A DNA stretch of 64,000 nt from Hofstenia miamia. Its lineage: Eukaryota; Xenacoelomorpha; Acoela. The position numbers and the translations under genes are program-made. Positions 61,775 through 64,000 of this stretch are shown in pieces. Where the stretch lies: the NCBI GenBank assembly GCA_004352715.1, contig SCFE01000117.1, positions 400,168 to 464,167 on the forward strand, written 5' to 3'. Every line of letters starts with the position of its first letter. Position 1 is the stretch's first letter. The notes under the pieces are model-generated. The model was not told the origin of the DNA. It saw only the letters and a list, made by a program, of their open reading frames with translations, and ran no database searches.

Positions 61775-63108
61775 CAAAATAATTTCTACTAAATATTGTT
61801 TCTTCTTTCTGTTCTATTAATGATACCAAAAACAATTTGAGAAAATGTCAAATTAAGAAAAGTGTTAGTTTTGGTTACCTAACTCTAATAGCCAAAAGAA
61901 CAAGTGCATTTAAAAAAAATTCAAGAACCACTCTAAAACTAAACCACATTAATTTTTTTAAAATCCTACTAAACCCAAACCTCCACATATATGATTGCAA
62001 GATTTGTGTAAAGTATTGATTACATAACTATTTTCAGATACAAGTGGAATAAAACGCTTTCATTTATTACATATTCCTCTTCCTTATCCCGGAAATGAAG
62101 ATGTATTTTTCAATGAAGAAATTTGAGAGAAGGATTAAATTTCAAATTTTAAATTTGAGAGAAATGCTGTATTAAATTTCATGAAAACGACAGCAATTAT
62201 TACCACTGTTAGTTTTGCGCAGAAATGATTATATTTCCAAATATCATGTTTATAAATCGCACCGAAGGAGCCAGAATTTCATGAAAATTAATAAAAGTAT
62301 AGCATATTGCCAGAAGAAGAGAAAATTAGAATTTTAAATCCTGCAACTAGGCGGGAATAGGATTAGACGGGTTCTACTGCTTTATACACAAATTTCTAAA
62401 GTTGAACAAATAGTAAGTATGATAAAATTTAAATCCTAAGCTGCCCATTGTATCACAAACCGTTTGTCCACATCTTCTAGCAATTTTCTCCATGCATAAT
62501 ATGACGTTTGGGAAACCTTGAATTTGTGCGTATCTATGTGTAAGTACTTCCCTGTTTTTGTGGACTTTTGTGATAAAAATTATTCATATGCAACAAGTAA
62601 TGAAATGGAACTTTGCGCACAGTGCGCATGGATGAATTCACGACCAGACCCCAACTAAGGAAATAAAAAAAGAGACGATCCTCTATCCAGTGTTGTTTTC
62701 AGATTTTTAGCGGTTTCTCTTTTTAGCGAGTTATGAGCGTCAAAAATATTGTAGAGCAACCATAACAAATTGTAAAAAATACCTAGGGTATTTAGGGTTT
62801 AATATCGTTTGTGGGCATATTATGAAGTTTTGCCCCATAATAAGACCACATGATAAATGGCCATGGAGAGATTATTATTTGAGGTTAAATGCATGTCTTT
62901 TACCTACGATCTTTTTCCTACAAGCAGTACAAACTTCGGCAATGTGGTCACTGTAACAGTTGGTGCAGAATCGTTTGCCATCTTTCCTATGGAATTCCAG
63001 TTCTTTGAGTTCCTTATGACATTTCATCTCATCTTCTTCATAATCACAATAAAAACATTCGTCATGGAATTTTTCATCTCCATCTGTGATAGCGCTGTCG
63101 AACAAATC
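46428..63108 (-). CDS. FHL: Four-and-a-half LIM domain (FHL) family gene, 3' part, four exons
   Basis: Exons 63108-62904, 52543-52356, 50649-50454 and 46582-46428 all have AG before and GT after (except the last) and join with matching phases (1, 0, 1), giving 246 codons and a TAA stop. The product carries the second half of one LIM domain followed by three LIM domains, arranged end to end with the short linkers seen in FHL proteins. FHL proteins bind partners through zinc fingers, act at muscle Z-discs, adhesion sites and in the nucleus as cofactors; that role is family knowledge. The first half-LIM and the first finger of LIM1 must be encoded upstream, past 64000 or in unrecognised exons. 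Introns of about 10.4, 1.7 and 3.9 kb are filled with transposons. Oddities: an altered second zinc knuckle in LIM1 and Cys for His in LIM4. Confidence 0.9.
47930..48300 (+). mobile_element. LINE RT C-terminal relic
   Basis: The plus strand reads LTKIKLANAYIMGMS, then KLKRFQNAFRIILTEFESKK and DVDAKRLILFLSTTL. The LxRFQNxxxRII block is the usual post-palm helix of LINE RTs. Stops interrupt it. Confidence 0.5.
48958..50382 (+). mobile_element. Tc1/mariner-type transposon copy B, deleted and partly duplicated
   Basis: The ends CAATACTGGAAAAGAGAATT and (reverse complement) CAGTACTGGAAATAGGTATT lie inside TA flanks (48956-48957, 50383-50384). The transposase relic starts at ATG 49199 (MSTNSLSSPYMMPDYVPLAI) and shows the paired helix-turn-helix region. 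A single N at 49442 is followed by a second copy of the 5' end (49443 matches 48977) and of the 3' part of the first block (49623-49703 matches 49361-49441). The frame 49642-50067 continues through RWANLMRDNSFEDW to IFSDESRFE, the first catalytic Asp, then jumps directly to the C-terminus (IPNSFIERLFVSISDRLEAV). The second Asp and the last acidic residue are deleted. Confidence 0.82.
50454..50649 (-). CDS. FHL: FHL-type gene exon (LIM3 and start of LIM4)
   Basis: 196 bp, phase 0 in and phase 1 out, with acceptor CATTTTAG and donor GTATTT. It encodes LYHRSCFVCCFCKEELAG, YINRDNERYCKDCFDEHKAP and ICSKCDNRIKSD. The LIM3 pattern HxxC-x2-CxxC...CxxC is complete and standard; the final CSKC opens LIM4. 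Confidence 0.95.
52356..52543 (-). CDS. FHL: FHL-type gene exon (LIM2 and start of LIM3)
   Basis: 188 bp, begins with two bases completing a Gly codon and ends at phase 0, with acceptor ATTTGTAG and donor GTAAAT. It encodes TRMMKTQGDNLYYHYDCF, ICSRC, FTRMSGTFVCQDCYKKDHPD and KDCKICGE. Zinc ligands of LIM2 are all present (H-x2-C-x2-C-x2-C, then C-x2-C); CKIC opens LIM3. Confidence 0.95.
52993..53498. other. Assembly gap (506 N)
   Basis: Bordered on the right by TATATAATATG. Frames spanning it are meaningless. Confidence 0.99.
53528..53799. mobile_element. hAT-type MITE, GC-rich
   Basis: The left end TAGTGTTTTGCGG and the reverse complement of the right end TAGTGTTTTTTGCGG are inverted repeats. 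Eight-base flanks AATGTAAA (53520-53527) and AATGTGAA (53800-53807) match at seven of eight positions, the target length of hAT transposases. Inside, further inverted GCCGCAGC/GCTGCGGC words and other CpG-rich motifs repeat. The 272-bp element has no frame. Confidence 0.75.
53860..54505 (+). mobile_element. Penelope-like retroelement 3' relic (GIY-YIG region)
   Basis: Plus-strand frames in order read FNILSKNGYHIALLRSFP, SPTKQRLVYLKVPYCSNQV, then PVPKNFISSLIYKFQC followed by KPLYIGEAK, and FLYIKKTKHDSIKSAL. This is the C-terminal layout of Penelope-like elements: a helical region, a (K)YL.LP(Y) block, and the GIY-YIG endonuclease start (VYxFxC...YIGEx). Two zinc-binding residues and the catalytic Arg region look lost, stops interrupt it, and a 43-bp internal repeat (53949 and 54001) adds a small duplication. 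Not functional. Confidence 0.6.
54600..57870 (-). mobile_element. Near full-length LINE with PHD-like ORF1, degenerate
   Basis: Minus strand, 5' to 3'. ORF1 (about 57870-57205) has a frameshifted PHD-like zinc finger (CRVC in one frame, CLMCKSKYAHHNC in the next), a coiled-coil-like VFGRLYKIENVLETLSDMKK, a basic Ser/Arg stretch and RRHLFVGGLEKSKSVDDLKE. The endonuclease (57088-56600) has LLWNIEGIS, DLLVLTETM and MYILGDF. The reverse transcriptase (56041-55260) has KGKGNRDSPDCYRGIPLVIN, YGFRRSSSTIQAI, FLDYEKAFDSVDR and, after a frameshift, CVAYADDLVIWSES (about 55300). The thumb region continues to about 54830 (ILNTAVLPSCSYGM). Stops and frameshifts are frequent. PHD-type ORF1 proteins are known from CR1-group LINEs; the clade here is inference. 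Confidence 0.8.
57923..57948. repeat. (TA)n microsatellite
   Basis: Thirteen TA units just upstream of the LINE 5' end. Confidence 0.85.
58979..59209. mobile_element. piggyBac-type MITE, copy 1
   Basis: Ends CCCTTTCGATCCGA (left) and CCCTTTAGGTCCTA (right, reverse complement) are imperfect inverted repeats. TTAA stands on both sides (58975-58978 and 59210-59213), the exact target of piggyBac transposases. The 231-bp element is non-coding. Homology with copy 2 goes on to 59280, where a single N breaks the assembly. Confidence 0.8.
59979..60209. mobile_element. piggyBac-type MITE, copy 2
   Basis: Nearly identical to copy 1 exactly 1000 bases downstream (one A/G difference seen), again between TTAA sites (59975-59978, 60210-60213). 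The flank to 60280 also matches copy 1, while the left flanks differ. A frame at 59809-60045 runs partly through it and is not considered a gene. Confidence 0.8.
60290..61600. other. No gene recognised (within FHL intron)
   Basis: AT-rich spacer with no frame of interest. Confidence 0.5.
61600..61772. repeat. (TA)n microsatellite with assembly gap
   Basis: N run 61609-61743 bordered by TATATACT on the left and about 14 TA units on the right. Confidence 0.9.
61773..62900. other. No gene recognised; contains second copy of a 65-bp repeat
   Basis: 62666-62735 resembles 30410-30475. Otherwise AT-rich intron DNA directly downstream of the FHL exon at 62904. Confidence 0.45.
62904..63108 (-). CDS. 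FHL: FHL-type gene exon (second half of LIM1, start of LIM2)
   Basis: 205 bp, phase 0 in and phase 1 out, with acceptor ACATTTAG and donor GTAAAAG. It encodes DLFDSAITDGDEKFHDECFY, a CDYEEDEMKCHKEL stretch, KRFCTNCYSDHIAEV and CTACRKKIV. The H-x2-C-x2-C part is normal, but the next ligand pair is C-x8-C rather than C-x2-C, with acidic residues inserted. CTNC closes LIM1 and CTAC opens LIM2. Confidence 0.9.
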
Positions 63109-63565
63109 CTAAATGTATCTACATGAAATTTGCAGCAAGAATAAAAAATTCAACTTCAGATATAATTGTTATTTGAGATTTTCAATTTTAGAATTTTTCA
63201 AAAGTAGAATATTCCCAATCAAACATTTCAAAACATTCACCGACGTGCGTTTGAGTCAAGGACGCTCATAGTAAAATAAGCGTCTTTGGTTTGAGTATAT
63301 GTAGAAGTAGTGTCCTACTACAATAAATGTAGACATTCTATTGACAAAAATATGTGCAACAAATTCTTCTTGTAAATAGTGATTTCCTCAACAGGCTTTT
63401 CAATATTTCTTTATTGCAATAGCCAATAATAAACCACATTTTGTTATTATTCAAAATACCAATTTAAAATGTTAAACATTTTTTAACATTTTAAGATTTA
63501 TCAAAATTTTTGTGGATATATTACAGGTAAGTGCATTCTACCAGACGAACATTCGTAACTAAGAC

Positions 63566-63651
63566 TTATTGAAGAGGTTCATCAGTATCAATGATCCACG
63601 TGTAGTAAGCTTCATGTTCTGCTTTTTGCATTTCCGAGATGAAATAGCGTT
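63566..63651 (-). CDS. Possible short terminal coding exon, unknown
   Basis: Minus strand: after ATATATTAG (63652-63660 region) 27 codons are open to TAA at 63566, reading RYFISEMQKAEHEAYYTWII and DTDEPLQ. The composition is protein-like, but the piece is short. If real it ends another gene lying inside the upstream FHL intron or just 5' of FHL. Confidence 0.2.
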
Positions 63652-63798
63652 CTAATATATATATGTCTATTTATACACACTATTAAAAATGCGTTGTATT
63701 ATAGTATCTGAACCAGATAAGATTTAGCACACTTGTTCATGGGGCGGAACTTTGAGATACTAACTCAACGGAATTTTCCGTGGGGATCCCCACGAAGC

Positions 63799-63881
63799 AA
63801 ATTATATGTATGTATATCCATACTAACTGTTTTTGTTTACTGGTTTTTCAAAAAATTTATTTAATTCCCTACATAGACATG

Positions 63882-63917
<36 letters not shown>

Positions 63918-64000
63918 CATGTCTATGTAGGGAATTAAATAAATTTTTTGAAAAACCAGTAAACAAAAACAGTTAGTATGGATATACATACATATAATTT
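63799..64000. repeat. Perfect palindrome with 84-bp arms around a TA repeat
   Basis: 63799-63882 is exactly the reverse complement of 63917-64000; the 34-bp centre is nearly all TA. The right arm is cut by the window edge, so the palindrome may be longer. Confidence 0.95.

Larger units (their letters stand above)
52544..62903 (-). other. FHL gene intron of 10.4 kb
   Basis: Bounded by donor GTAAAAG (62903 side) and acceptor TTTGTAG (52544 side). It contains an assembly gap, a hAT MITE, a Penelope-like relic, a 3.3-kb minus-strand LINE and two piggyBac MITE copies. No other host gene is recognised in it. Confidence 0.8.

Overview
The window is animal (metazoan) nuclear DNA from an AT-rich invertebrate genome. 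It has spliced genes with GT/AG introns, a nicotinic-type Cys-loop receptor, a four-and-a-half-LIM (FHL) type gene and an EF-hand protein. These sit in a dense field of decayed transposons. The phylum cannot be fixed from the sequence: a flatworm, a cnidarian or another AT-rich invertebrate would all fit. Nothing looks bacterial except a 19-base artificial Tn5 mosaic end (33176-33194), which is best read as a library artefact.

Layout. 1-750 is a gap. 750-7740 is a graveyard of at least eight 3' (C-terminal) ends of non-LTR retrotransposons (LINEs), one copy abutting another. 7770-12880 shows nothing recognisable. 12883-13167 is an EF-hand coding exon. 13640-18060 holds two more LINE copies, the second interrupted by a perfect-looking PIF/Harbinger foldback MITE. 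18131-20075 is a broken gypsy-type LTR retroelement. 22249-22931 is a stuttered duplication, followed by a short telomere-like repeat and a mariner-type MITE. 25348-26565 is an intact, intronless Cys-loop receptor gene, the best single gene of the window. 26770-41330 is mostly non-coding, with three candidate isolated exons (30272-30402, 38197-38381, 40705-40899) and tandem duplications. 41341-42466 is a decayed Tc1/mariner element. 43644-45993 is a dead piggyBac element with terminal inverted repeats and an internal 21-bp minisatellite.

The last 17 kb belongs to one minus-strand gene. Four exons (63108-62904, 52543-52356, 50649-50454, 46582-46428) have matching splice phases and together encode the C-terminal three and a half LIM domains of an FHL-type protein, ending in a stop codon. 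Its introns carry a second Tc1 copy, a hAT MITE, a Penelope-like element relic, a 3.3-kb LINE with a PHD-like ORF1, and two copies of a piggyBac MITE. The upstream exons must lie beyond the right edge.

The most notable signals are: (1) a 12-bp hairpin at the 3' end of one LINE family, followed by (TTATC)4, in which two copies differ at three stem positions that are all compensated on the other arm; (2) the artificial mosaic end; (3) three single-N joints, each next to duplicated sequence, pointing to local misassembly; (4) an 84-bp-arm perfect palindrome at the right edge; and (5) LIM domains with altered zinc ligands.
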